Shown here: positions 18,867 to 26,600 of the stretch, one piece after another | Position numbering within the stretch: the first letter of the stretch is position 1 | Layout: each line of letters starts with the position of its first letter | From: Candidatus Paracaedibacter acanthamoebae | GTDB taxonomy: Bacteria; Pseudomonadota; Alphaproteobacteria; Paracaedibacterales; Paracaedibacteraceae | Direction: 5' to 3' | Assembly (NCBI RefSeq): GCF_000742835.1 | Contig: NZ_CP008941.1 | Coordinates: forward strand, 2,347,690-2,411,689 | Length of the DNA stretch: 64,000 nucleotides | Translations under genes and position numbers: made by a program | Notes under the pieces: generated by a model | Database searches by the model: none | Told to the model about the DNA's origin: nothing | The model's input: only the letters and a program-made list of their open reading frames with translations

Positions 18867-20087
18867 ATGCAGACAAAAGAAAAATTATCAGTCATCCAAA
18901 TCTCTGACACGATGCGGGAGACTACACCAGATACGATTCCCAATACAATTTCCAATCCAATTCCCACTTATCTCAAATCTCTGCCCACGTCTACCTATTC
19001 TTGCCTAGTCGTCAATTTGGACCATGTGGCTGCCAATTACCGTAGACTTGCTGAGGAAGCTAAAACGGCTGAATGTGCAGCTGTTTTGAAAGCTGATGGT
19101 TATGGTATGGGCGCCGTTCCTATAGCGTTACGGCTGCATCAGGAAGGCTGTCGGTCGTTTTTTGTTGCCTTTGCTCATGAAGGGGTTGCCTTGCGTGAAG
19201 CTTTTGTGGATAGGGGCTTAGATGCCCATATTTATATTCTCAATGGGTTTTTCCCCGGGGCAGAGGGGACATATGCAGAGTTTCATTTAATTCCCGCCTT
19301 GACGGATTTGGATCAAGTGGATCGATGGCAGGCTTTTTGTCATATGACAGGACGAAAGCTACCAGCAGCGTTGCATATTGATACGGGAATGAGTCGTACA
19401 GGCTTGCCAAGTAAAGAGTATATGGCCTTGGCGAGTAATCCTGAGTTGTTGGATGGAATGGATCTAAAGCTTGTTTTAAGTCAAATGGCTTATAGTCACG
19501 ATGAAAATATGACTTTTAGCATCCAGCAGCGTCAACGATTTGATCAAGCCATTCGACATCTGCCCAAGATGAAGGCGAGCCTCGCCAAGTCGGGTGTTAT
19601 TTTTCTTGGTCCTGAATTCCATTATGATATGGTGCGTCCTGGTATTGCCCTCCATGGAATTAATCCCATTAATGAAAAAGCTAATCCCTTGCAGCAGACG
19701 ATGGAGTTATGGGGCCGGATTTACCAGATTCAAGATGTGGTTGTGGGTCAAAGCATTGGTTATTCTCAAACCTTTGTCGCCGCGAGTGCACGGCGGGTGG
19801 CAACCATTGGTGTGGGTTATGCGGATGGCTATCCATGGGTCCTGGGCAATAAAGGGCAGGTGGATATTGCTGGTTACAAAGCCCCTATTGTTGGCCGAGT
19901 TTCCATGGATGTTATGACCGTCGATGTGACTGATATTCCAGAAATTCATTTAGAGATGGGAGGATGGGTGCGTTTAATGGGGGGCGATATTTCAGTTGAA
20001 TCCCTTGCGAAATTAGCTGGAACTGTTCCTTATGAAATTCTGCTGCGGATGGGCAAAAGATTTCGACGCGTTTATCTCCAATCTTAA
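18867..20087 (+). CDS. alr: alanine racemase
   Basis: PLP enzyme supplying D-alanine for peptidoglycan. AAVLKADGYGMG carries the PLP lysine (K75) and VGYADGYPWV the catalytic tyrosine (Y318). MSRTGLP, YDMVRPGIALHGI and VGRVSMDVMTVDVTD are further family motifs. The start ATG 18867 has GAGGA about 10 bases upstream. Before the enzyme proper there is an extra N-terminal stretch of about 45 residues with a Thr/Pro/Ile-rich low-complexity run (TIPNTISNPIPTYLK). That is longer than usual and looks unstructured. Divergent from tsaE across a 214-base gap. Confidence 0.95.
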   Translation: MQTKEKLSVIQISDTMRETTPDTIPNTISNPIPTYLKSLPTSTYSCLVVNLDHVAANYRRLAEEAKTAECAAVLKADGYGMGAVPIALRLHQEGCRSFFVAFAHEGVALREAFVDRGLDAHIYILNGFFPGAEGTYAEFHLIPALTDLDQVDRWQAFCHMTGRKLPAALHIDTGMSRTGLPSKEYMALASNPELLDGMDLKLVLSQMAYSHDENMTFSIQQRQRFDQAIRHLPKMKASLAKSGVIFLGPEFHYDMVRPGIALHGINPINEKANPLQQTMELWGRIYQIQDVVVGQSIGYSQTFVAASARRVATIGVGYADGYPWVLGNKGQVDIAGYKAPIVGRVSMDVMTVDVTDIPEIHLEMGGWVRLMGGDISVESLAKLAGTVPYEILLRMGKRFRRVYLQS

Positions 20088-20223
20088 TGAATCTCCTCTC
20101 GTGGGGGTGGACCCCTTCCTATAAGATAATTCTTTCATTCCACGGAGTAATAAATTGGGATTGAGGTGTACTGTTACTCTGCAAAGGTCATCTTAATTAA
20201 AAAACAAGGGCTTGGAACATCGT

Positions 20224-20280
20224 TTTGACTCAAAATTTACTGTGAGAGAAAAGCCGTGCTGCAAAAATTTTGAAGTCAAA
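20224..20280. repeat. long inverted repeat downstream of alr
   Basis: TTTGACTCAAAATTT (20224-20238) pairs with AAATTTTGAAGTCAAA (20265-20280) as a 15-bp stem with a single bulged base and a 26-base loop. It lies in the 306-base gap between alr and the tRNA-Met gene. It is not followed by a T-run. It could be a processed 3' end of alr mRNA, a small RNA, or the remains of an inverted-repeat element. Confidence 0.5.
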
Positions 20281-20393
20281 CATTCACCCAGAACAGGGTT
20301 CTCCATAACTGATTTTTTAAGGAGGAGTGACCTCTATTTTTTTCTCTTGTAAGGTTATCTTGATGAAGATAGTCTATTTTTTAGGAGGGGAAA

Positions 20394-20470
20394 TGGTAGC
20401 GAAGGAGGGATTTGAACCCCCGACACGCGGATTATGATTCCGCTGCTCTAACCAACTGAGCTACTTCGCC
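20394..20470 (-). tRNA. tRNA-Met (CAT), elongator type
   Basis: A 77-base cloverleaf on the minus strand with CCA encoded. The acceptor stem is GGCGAAG/CTTCGCT (closing G-U pair), the D arm contains GCTCAGTTGGTTAGAGC, the anticodon stem is GCGGA/TCCGC with loop ATCATAA (anticodon CAT), and the T arm contains GGTTCGAATCC. The overall sequence resembles alphaproteobacterial elongator tRNA-Met. It is not an initiator by its first pair. A lysidine-modified tRNA-Ile(CAT) is less likely but cannot be excluded by eye. Confidence 0.9.
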
Positions 20471-20543
20471 ACATTAGGATATCCATAATATAGCGGTATC
20501 TCTTATCGTTGTCAAAAAAAAGTATTATGAATGTGGTAAAAAC

Positions 20544-20572
20544 TTGACATTTCAACTAATGGTTGTTATTTT
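20544..20572 (+). promoter_or_regulatory. candidate sigma-70 promoter
   Basis: TTGACA (20544-20549), a 17-base spacer and TATTTT (20567-20572), 35 bases before the small ORF at 20608. Perfect -35 and fair -10 match. Confidence 0.55.
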
Positions 20573-20607
20573 GCCTCGTGTAAACTATAAATTGTTTTAG
20601 GTGAGTT

Positions 20608-20934
20608 ATGCCGTTTCAGAGTTTTCCAAGTATGAATGTTGCTATTCGATGCCGTAATGGGTCTAAAATCAAAAGACTTTTGCTTGCATTGGGGATTGTG
20701 GGTGAAAATTTTGACAACCAGTTACGACAGGATTGGCATATTATTATCACAGATCAAGAATTATTTGAAACAATTCCCTCTAAGTACTTAAGGATTGTTT
20801 TATCTGACCGTCCTTTAAGGAGTAGTAATGGGCAAGTTATCCGTATTCCGCAGACTTTAGACTTAACAATGCTCTATTTTGCTCTTGTGAATGCTGCCAA
20901 AACTCTCGGATTGCAGCATGCCCCAGCTTATTAG
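20608..20934 (+). CDS. small protein, possibly a degenerate receiver-like domain
   Basis: Not confidently recognised. A real gene is supported by a good promoter at 20544-20572 and AGGTGA about 4 bases before the ATG. The 108-residue product has an alternating hydrophobic pattern: VAIRCRNG, LLLALGIV, DWHIIITDQ, LRIVLSDRP and IRIPQTLDLTMLYFAL. This loosely recalls a response-regulator receiver domain, with IITD at the phosphoacceptor position and RIPQTLD where the KP loop would be. No output domain follows. It may be a stand-alone pseudo-receiver, but this is a reading of pattern, not a family match. Confidence 0.6.
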   Translation: MPFQSFPSMNVAIRCRNGSKIKRLLLALGIVGENFDNQLRQDWHIIITDQELFETIPSKYLRIVLSDRPLRSSNGQVIRIPQTLDLTMLYFALVNAAKTLGLQHAPAY

Positions 20935-21011
20935 GGTTGTTACTCAGCGTTTGTCACCTTGAACCTCGTTTTAGGGTATGCCATAAACACTGTTGAACTA
21001 AAAATTTTCTT

Positions 21012-21040
21012 AAACCGCCTCTCTAAAGACGGGGGGTTTT
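21012..21040 (+). terminator. weak candidate terminator
   Basis: AAACC...GGTTTT with an inner CC/GG pairing forms an imperfect hairpin ending in TTTT, 78 bases after the stop of the 108-residue ORF. Pairing is interrupted by a G-G mismatch. Confidence 0.3.
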
Positions 21041-21268
21041 GAAAGGCCTCAACTATAAAAAATGATTCTTGCGGAGAGGATGGTTGAGGGAATATAAAGA
21101 GCACCCGGGAGAGGGAGAGAAGTATTTTTACAAATTGAACAAGCTTTATAATCTCCTTGATATTTCCTTTGTTAAAGGTAAAGTCATTTTAATTTTTGGT
21201 TTGTTCGCTTAGAAAAACTGATTTTTAGTTTGACAAGAGGGGGTGTCAGCTTTAAATTGTTTATATCC

Positions 21269-21360
21269 GGAGAGGTGGCCGAGTGGCTTAAGGCAACGGT
21301 TTGCTAAACCGTCATACGCCGTAAGGTGTATCGAGGGTTCGAATCCCTCTCTCTCCGCCA
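21269..21360 (+). tRNA. tRNA-Ser (GCT)
   Basis: A 92-base class II tRNA with CCA encoded. The acceptor stem is GGAGAGG/CTCTCC with a terminal G discriminator, the anticodon arm is ACGGT-TTGCTAA-ACCGT (anticodon GCT), a variable arm follows (CATACGCCGTAAGGTGTATC), and the T arm carries GGTTCGAATCC. It reads AGC/AGT serine codons. Confidence 0.95.
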
Positions 21361-21409
21361 TAAACTAAAAGCCCCTGAAGTAAGTATTACTTTAGGGGTT
21401 TTTAGTTTA
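21361..21409 (+). terminator. strong terminator after tRNA-Ser
   Basis: Starting at the base after the CCA end, 23 bases (21361-21383) pair almost perfectly with 21387-21409 around a 3-base loop (GTA), with CCCCT/AGGGG at the core and T-rich sequence on the 3' side. A classic tRNA transcription stop and 3'-processing hairpin. Confidence 0.85.
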
Positions 21410-21410
21410 T

Positions 21411-21518
21411 CGATGAAAAGTGGGATGAGAACCCGTTAAAGAGGGTTCGACAGCGAGGCGTTGCGGCGCGCGGTTAATAGTAAGATCATTTTTTATGGAT
21501 GCATAGAACTTTTCATCG
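21411..21518. repeat. structured non-coding segment closed by an 11-bp inverted repeat
   Basis: CGATGAAAAGT (21411-21421) and ACTTTTCATCG (21508-21518) are perfect inverted copies 86 bases apart, directly after the tRNA-Ser terminator. Between them sits a 6-bp hairpin, GAACCC/GGGTTC (21429-21448), and a GC-rich stretch. This could be a small structured RNA or the ends of a tiny non-autonomous element. The remaining bases to about 21800 show no gene. Confidence 0.4.
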
Positions 21519-21808
21519 GTAGGGATCGTCATAAAAAATAGCCTTCTTTAGAATTTTAAAATACACGCCCCCTCCTTAGATTCTAAACTTAGAAGGTAGA
21601 ATCTACTGCATTTAAGGAATTAATCTGCTATATTTAATCGCCTTAGGTGGAACAAACTTTGACAAGATTATCAACAAAATAGCCTAAATAGGCATTCTCT
21701 TTTCTAATAAGTCGGCCCCCGATCAAATGGTTTTACCCTCTTCATTCGAGCCGACCCCCATTAAGATTTTAAATAAAGGCTCATCCATAAGGTGTATCTC
21801 CCGAGTGT

Positions 21809-22144
21809 TTAGTTTTCATTAACCTCTTTGTACAGGTCATTCAATCGGTCTTTCTTCCTCTCAATTCCATGGTCTGCTGCTTTTTTAAAATAGGTGAAGG
21901 CTTGGTGCTCATCTTTCTGAGTACCTTTGCCATTTTCATACCAGCAAGCAAGTAGATTAAGGGCATTTCCATCAAGCTGTTGAGCGGCTAATTTCAAAAG
22001 ATAGATCATTTCTTTAGCAATTTCTTCCTTGTATTGTGAAGGAGTGGAATTGTGAAAAAGTTTATTGGCAATTTGAAAAATTACGGGGGAAGGATATTTT
22101 TCTACTACTCCATCAAGCAGATAAAATCTTCCTTGCTTAATCAA
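21809..22144 (-). pseudogene. Sel1-like repeat protein, probable fragment
   Basis: One recognisable Sel1/TPR-like repeat: ALNLLACWYENGKGTQKDEH followed by QAFTYFKKAADHG. The protein is only 111 residues from a TTG at 22144 that has no ribosome site. The frame continues upstream for 14 more codons without an ATG (only a non-standard ATT) and is then closed by TAG near 22201. A complete Sel1 protein would have a signal peptide and several repeats, so this looks like the C-terminal remnant of a larger gene. Sel1 proteins are common in host-associated bacteria. Confidence 0.55.
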
Positions 22145-22355
22145 TTCAAAGGCATAATTGATAACATTATTAAATGGGACTTCAATTCTTACTTTCGTCT
22201 AGGTATTTTAAAATGGTACTATCCGAAAAAGGGACATTAAATTTTAAAAAATGCCCCACATGGGGTAAATATTACGACATACTTGCAACTTTACAATGGA
22301 TCCGCTTTTTGAATATTTTTTAAGTACTCACGCTACCACGAGGGGCGTAAGATTT

Positions 22356-23876
22356 TCATCCCCACCAACTTGAAATACCAGTTGATTCCAATAGGGAATA
22401 AAGATTTTTACTCACTGTTTCAACAGGCGATCCATCCATTTGATCCATTTGCTTCTCAATCTTTGCGAACCCATCAATTAGAGAGAGTTCTGGATGCTCT
22501 GATGGAGCAAACAGAAATGGAAATTGTTGGTGGGAGGACGACTTAAATATCTCTAAAAAAGTTCTCGTTTGAGACGTGCGACTGCCAAAAGAAGTCAGCG
22601 TTTTAGTCACAAGGCTTCGGTTATTATATAAGTCTTCAATAGCAGTTAAAGTTGCAAGGGTACATTTATAAACACTTTCTTGATAAGTGGTTGTTAGGGT
22701 TATCGGGCTAAATGGTGTATCACTAACATAGAGAGTTATTGTTTTATGGATATCAAAGGTTCCTTCAAAAAAATGCGTCACCAGCTCTTTCAGGTCTTCT
22801 ATGGGCAGTGGGTGAGTGATTTTCTCGAGAAATAAAGACGGGCAATATTGAAAAAAGAGCGTATGGCTATCAGCCAAACACTGGGCAAGGTAAGATTCAA
22901 TGTCAGCTTTAATTCTATTGGCTACCAGGTGATCAGGAAAAAACTTTTGATAATCCTCATGCAATCGAAGACTATTTTTAATAATTTTTTTCGTTATTTT
23001 ATAGATTTTTTGTGGTGTATTGATCTCTTTAGAAAGTAAAGTAAGGTCTTCCGTTAAAAATGAACAGCTGTCCTGGTAGAACTTGGCGAGATAATCATGG
23101 TCAATGCTATAATTGATGTTAAATCCAATTTGTTTCTTTGCTTCAATCAACTCTTCTTTAACAAATAAGTCTAAGGATGGGTGAGTAAGTTGGTTGAGGA
23201 GACAAAAATAAAATTTTTTGCGTTTCCAGGTGCGTAGTGTATCAGGAATAAAGGTTTCATCTGCCAAGCTGTAATTTTGTAAACGCTGTAAGTCGGTTGT
23301 TACAGAGGACTGATTGATGGAACTATGTAAAATTGGTTGTAACAAACCATAACCTATTCGCAACAGTTGATCCCGATAATAATTGTCTAGAATAAATAAA
23401 AATGCGTAATATTTTTTCTGATCTTTAGAGTCTACGTCATCAAGGGAGGTTAATCCCATGATTGTTGGCCCTATTTTTTCCATATTCTGCATAAGGTTTT
23501 CGATACCTGCTTTGATGCGGGCGTGGAATTCTTCTCGATGTTGCACAATATTGTGGGGATGCTTAGCTTCTAGATTTTTTTTAATCCACAGGAGTGTCTT
23601 CTGAATTTCTATGGAAACTTGTATTTCGATCAATTCATAGTGTTCTGGGGAGATTACAATAAAATTACTTTTCTCTAATTTCCTTTCCAAATACTTAGAT
23701 AGGTCCATTTTAACAAGTTTTAGACCTTGGTGTTGAGGTAAAGATGGTGAGGACGCCAGGGTCGGCGTTTGATAAATATAAGGAGCATTAATGTCATCAA
23801 AATAAGAGTCATCCTCAGAGTCATAAGCGTGTACGGTCAAAACTAATTGAATTAAATTTAAGAAATATAGCTTCAT
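22356..23876 (-). CDS. exported protein of unknown function
   Basis: Not recognised. The N-terminus MKLYFLNLIQLVLTVHA is a short signal peptide, followed by an acidic stretch (DSEDDSYFDD). The remaining about 480 residues are rich in predicted amphipathic helices and contain scattered Asn/Gln/Lys. No catalytic motif is visible. AGAGGTGA lies 4-5 bases before ATG 23876, so the start is secure. Two more exported unknowns follow upstream on the same strand (23942-26432), which suggests an accessory set acting in the envelope or in the host. Confidence 0.7.
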   Translation of the reverse strand: MKLYFLNLIQLVLTVHAYDSEDDSYFDDINAPYIYQTPTLASSPSLPQHQGLKLVKMDLSKYLERKLEKSNFIVISPEHYELIEIQVSIEIQKTLLWIKKNLEAKHPHNIVQHREEFHARIKAGIENLMQNMEKIGPTIMGLTSLDDVDSKDQKKYYAFLFILDNYYRDQLLRIGYGLLQPILHSSINQSSVTTDLQRLQNYSLADETFIPDTLRTWKRKKFYFCLLNQLTHPSLDLFVKEELIEAKKQIGFNINYSIDHDYLAKFYQDSCSFLTEDLTLLSKEINTPQKIYKITKKIIKNSLRLHEDYQKFFPDHLVANRIKADIESYLAQCLADSHTLFFQYCPSLFLEKITHPLPIEDLKELVTHFFEGTFDIHKTITLYVSDTPFSPITLTTTYQESVYKCTLATLTAIEDLYNNRSLVTKTLTSFGSRTSQTRTFLEIFKSSSHQQFPFLFAPSEHPELSLIDGFAKIEKQMDQMDGSPVETVSKNLYSLLESTGISSWWG

Positions 23877-23941
23877 CGATCACCTCTACTTAATTTTTCA
23901 ACAATTATTATCTTGGGCGAAAGGGGAATCTAGACCGTATT

Positions 23942-24721
23942 TTAAACAGCAGAGGCAATATAATATAAAGCGCCTGTTGTAGCGGATGTTGTTAAAAGGA
24001 TCCATCCGGGTGGCGTTAAGGCGGAAGGTAAAACGGCTGTAAAATAGGCGATGGTATAATAAGTCGTCACGGCAGTACCCACACTGGTGGAGATGTTAAA
24101 CCCTACCTTAAACCATTTTAGAATTTGCATAAGACTATGAGCATGGGAGTGCGTCATTTCAGTTTTCCAGTGCTTTAATTTCTGCATCATATTTATCAAG
24201 TGGTCCTCGATTTTAATCTGACCGTTCTCTAGCCCATGCAGCTGGATTCCTTGATCATGAAGAGCAGGTAATAATGCTTTCAGCATTTGATTATTCTCTG
24301 CTAAAAGGGTAGCCATTATGTCTATTTTATCTTTTAAATCTTTATTTTCTTGAGTAAGACTGGCAAGTTCTTCTTCGAGACTTTTCGACGATTCTCGCGG
24401 TAAAGTGGGCGCTGGTTTTAAAAGTTGGAGTTGTTGAAGCTGTTCGGCAGGCATTGTTTCTTCTTCCTCTGTCTCTGCGACAGAAGTCTGATAAGGTAAT
24501 GAAGATGGTTGAATCAGTCGTTTAAAATAGAGGGCTAATGGATTGGTTTCCTCTATAGAGCTTGGTGTATTGAAAGTTTCTTCTGTGTACGGAGCACTCG
24601 TCTGCGGAAAAGGAGAATGAGAAGCTTGGAAGTAAGAATAGTCAGGATAAGAGGGAGGGATTTGGTTTGGCTCTAAAGCACCCAAAGAAAAGAGGGAAAG
24701 TAACAACATTATTAACTTCAT
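23942..24721 (-). CDS. exported coiled-coil protein with C-terminal hydrophobic hairpin
   Basis: Not recognised. A signal peptide (MKLIMLLLSLFSLGALE) is followed by a Pro/Ser/Tyr-rich disordered region of about 80 residues. A coiled coil then runs from about 120 to 190, with EEELASLTQENKDLKDKI typical of its heptads. Two adjacent hydrophobic segments end the protein, one around SVGTAVTTYYTIAYFTAV and one around PPGWILLTTSATTGALYY, leaving almost no tail. ATG 24721 is chosen over ATG 24733 because GAGGA lies 5-6 bases before it. The plan (signal, disordered arm, coiled coil, hydrophobic hairpin) resembles membrane-inserting secreted effectors or adhesin-like anchors, but this is inference. Confidence 0.65.
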   Translation of the reverse strand: MKLIMLLLSLFSLGALEPNQIPPSYPDYSYFQASHSPFPQTSAPYTEETFNTPSSIEETNPLALYFKRLIQPSSLPYQTSVAETEEEETMPAEQLQQLQLLKPAPTLPRESSKSLEEELASLTQENKDLKDKIDIMATLLAENNQMLKALLPALHDQGIQLHGLENGQIKIEDHLINMMQKLKHWKTEMTHSHAHSLMQILKWFKVGFNISTSVGTAVTTYYTIAYFTAVLPSALTPPGWILLTTSATTGALYYIASAV

Positions 24722-24961
24722 GACTGTCCTCATAAGATTATTTTAAATTTATTCTAAAATTTGTAACTTATTCTCATTTTAGAGTAAAACTCCTTTTACC
24801 GTTCTGTCAAAGTAAAATAAGTCGATTTAAAATTTAGTTATGCCTTCTATGGTATAGACGTCTTATATAAAAATATTGAATGCTTAAAGAAAATTTTTTG
24901 ACCATTCCGTATAAGTTTAGATTTTCAACCATTTTCTTTTTATCTTTCCCTATCCACAATA

Positions 24962-25009
24962 GACAGAGGGAAAGGGGCGGCTGAAATTGCCGACCCCTCT
25001 ATTTCTGTC
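24962..25009. repeat. GC-rich hairpin
   Basis: AGGGGCGGC pairs with GCCG-CCCCT (one bulged A) around a TGAAATT loop, extended by an outer GACAGA/TCTGTC. It lies just downstream (minus sense) of the 2H-like gene, in the 325-base gap before the coiled-coil gene. No T-run follows. It is probably a transcript-end or processing structure. Nothing else was seen in this gap. Confidence 0.5.
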
Positions 25010-25046
25010 CGCCGACTAAAGGAAAGGGAGTCTTTCCTCAGGGCGA

Positions 25047-26432
25047 TCAACTATGAAAATCCAATTCTTTGAGATCAAAGCTTATCCTATTGTCGATTAA
25101 CCAATGGGTTAAATCAGAAAAATTATTGAATAACGTTGATTTTTCAGTAATATAGTTGTCCCAAGCTGGACGGTATTGACCATACTCTTTTAAGTGACTG
25201 TCGTCATTAAAATACTCGCCAATGTCGCGGGATCGACAGGCTTTCCCCCAATGAGTCGCATAATCCTTTCCAGCAATCCTACTATCAGAGGGAAGAATTT
25301 TGTCCAGTCTAGCTTTAACCTTACCATTAACAGTCCCATTGGCGGTCTGACATAGCATGTTACGAGTAATTGTCAAGAAGACTGCCCCTTTGATGACATT
25401 TTCGGGAACTTTAGCCCAAACGTTTTTAATACTGGTTAAAGCAAGGGGTAACCTTTTGATTTGTGTGGCATTATGCACTGTACTTCCAATTAAAGTTTTC
25501 AAATTTTGTAGATTTGGAAACCCAATCGTATGATCAGCGAGCGTGACATGGGATGACGGGGGTTTTTCGCCCGTATACCATTTCTTTGCCCCAATAATAA
25601 AGCACTTTGTATTTTCAGGAGCAGCAGAATCAAGGCTCTGATTTATATCTATACAGCCTGTTCCTATTCCTTGATTGGAATGGGAGCAACAAATAGGAGC
25701 CTCCAGGGAAACAGGAACACCGCTTTTTACAATCTGTACATAATGCACTGGGGGATGATTCATGGCTCGAAAGTGGTCAGTTTGTGCTTGAGCGGTATTA
25801 CTCAATTTTTCAATGTCTTCCTCTAACGGAAAATGGATAAGTTTTTCGGGAAGAGGCAGGGTAAGATTATAGGTTTTATGGCTAAGAAAAAGCCTAAACA
25901 CGTTTAAAACTTTTCCTAAAGCTTCACGACTGATGGCGTCAAAGTCAAGCATAACAAAATATTTGTTAGCAGAAGACTCTTTATAACGAGGTGTTAAATT
26001 AAGAGTTACCTTTAATGGATTAGCTGGCAGCAATGTATTTAAAGTAAGCTTGTAAGTAGCCTCCAGACGCTCATTAAGTTCTTTTCCTTCTTGCGCAGTA
26101 ATGGGCTCTCCGGTGGCATAACATTTAATTTGTTTCTTACCGCCGGGATTACGCGCTGCATAGCAAGCGACGCGCGCTGCTGTACCATGAAAGAAAGTCA
26201 TATGAAGATTATTTTTAGCATGCCCGCCTACATGAACGAACAGGGGATCAAAAAACTTTGTTAGAAACGGCCCAGGTGCAACAGCGGCTGAATCAGGGTC
26301 AAGCTTTTTATTGAGGGATATTCCTATATAAACACTTGTAGTGTTTGGTAATTGAGCGGCAATGACGGAAGAGCCCCCAAAAATAAGATAAACCCATATA
26401 AGAAACCAATACTTCACCAGAATTTTATTCAT
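25047..26432 (-). CDS. exported protein with two HxT motifs, possible 2H phosphoesterase
   Basis: A signal peptide or N-terminal anchor (about residues 1-26, ending SSVIAA) precedes SVYIGISLNKKL, which looks like the first strand of the 2H phosphoesterase (LigT-like) fold. Two H-x-T motifs follow: NNLHMTFFHG (H77, T79) and SSHVTLADHT (H295, T297). These are the family's paired catalytic signature, although the spacing is larger than usual, with an extra region between including a Cys-rich stretch (APICCSHSNQGIGTGC). If correct, it would cleave or open 2',3'- or 2',5'-phosphodiesters outside the cytoplasm. AGGAG lies 11 bases before ATG 26432. Family assignment is tentative. Confidence 0.55.
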   Translation of the reverse strand: MNKILVKYWFLIWVYLIFGGSSVIAAQLPNTTSVYIGISLNKKLDPDSAAVAPGPFLTKFFDPLFVHVGGHAKNNLHMTFFHGTAARVACYAARNPGGKKQIKCYATGEPITAQEGKELNERLEATYKLTLNTLLPANPLKVTLNLTPRYKESSANKYFVMLDFDAISREALGKVLNVFRLFLSHKTYNLTLPLPEKLIHFPLEEDIEKLSNTAQAQTDHFRAMNHPPVHYVQIVKSGVPVSLEAPICCSHSNQGIGTGCIDINQSLDSAAPENTKCFIIGAKKWYTGEKPPSSHVTLADHTIGFPNLQNLKTLIGSTVHNATQIKRLPLALTSIKNVWAKVPENVIKGAVFLTITRNMLCQTANGTVNGKVKARLDKILPSDSRIAGKDYATHWGKACRSRDIGEYFNDDSHLKEYGQYRPAWDNYITEKSTLFNNFSDLTHWLIDNRISFDLKELDFHS

Positions 26433-26600
26433 CAGTATGTCTTCTCCTAATTTGACACATAGACGTAGAATAGGGATATACGGTTAAAAAGAGGTAAATA
26501 AGCAATAAAGATTTTTTAGCCTGTTTAGCCCTGTCATTACTTTTGTTATCCATGGCGGAAAGGGGGGCTTATATTAAGGGGATTCCTGTGACGCTTATGC

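Noticed and set aside
20394-20470. tRNA-Ile2 (CAT, lysidine-modified) instead of tRNA-Met
   Set aside because: Acceptor and anticodon-stem sequences resemble alphaproteobacterial elongator tRNA-Met more closely; tilS shows that a tRNA-Ile2 must exist, but probably elsewhere.
21441-21450. Partial copy of the tRNA-Ser T-arm as an attachment-site repeat
   Set aside because: Only a 10-base match (GAGGGTTCGA) without integrase or element genes nearby.
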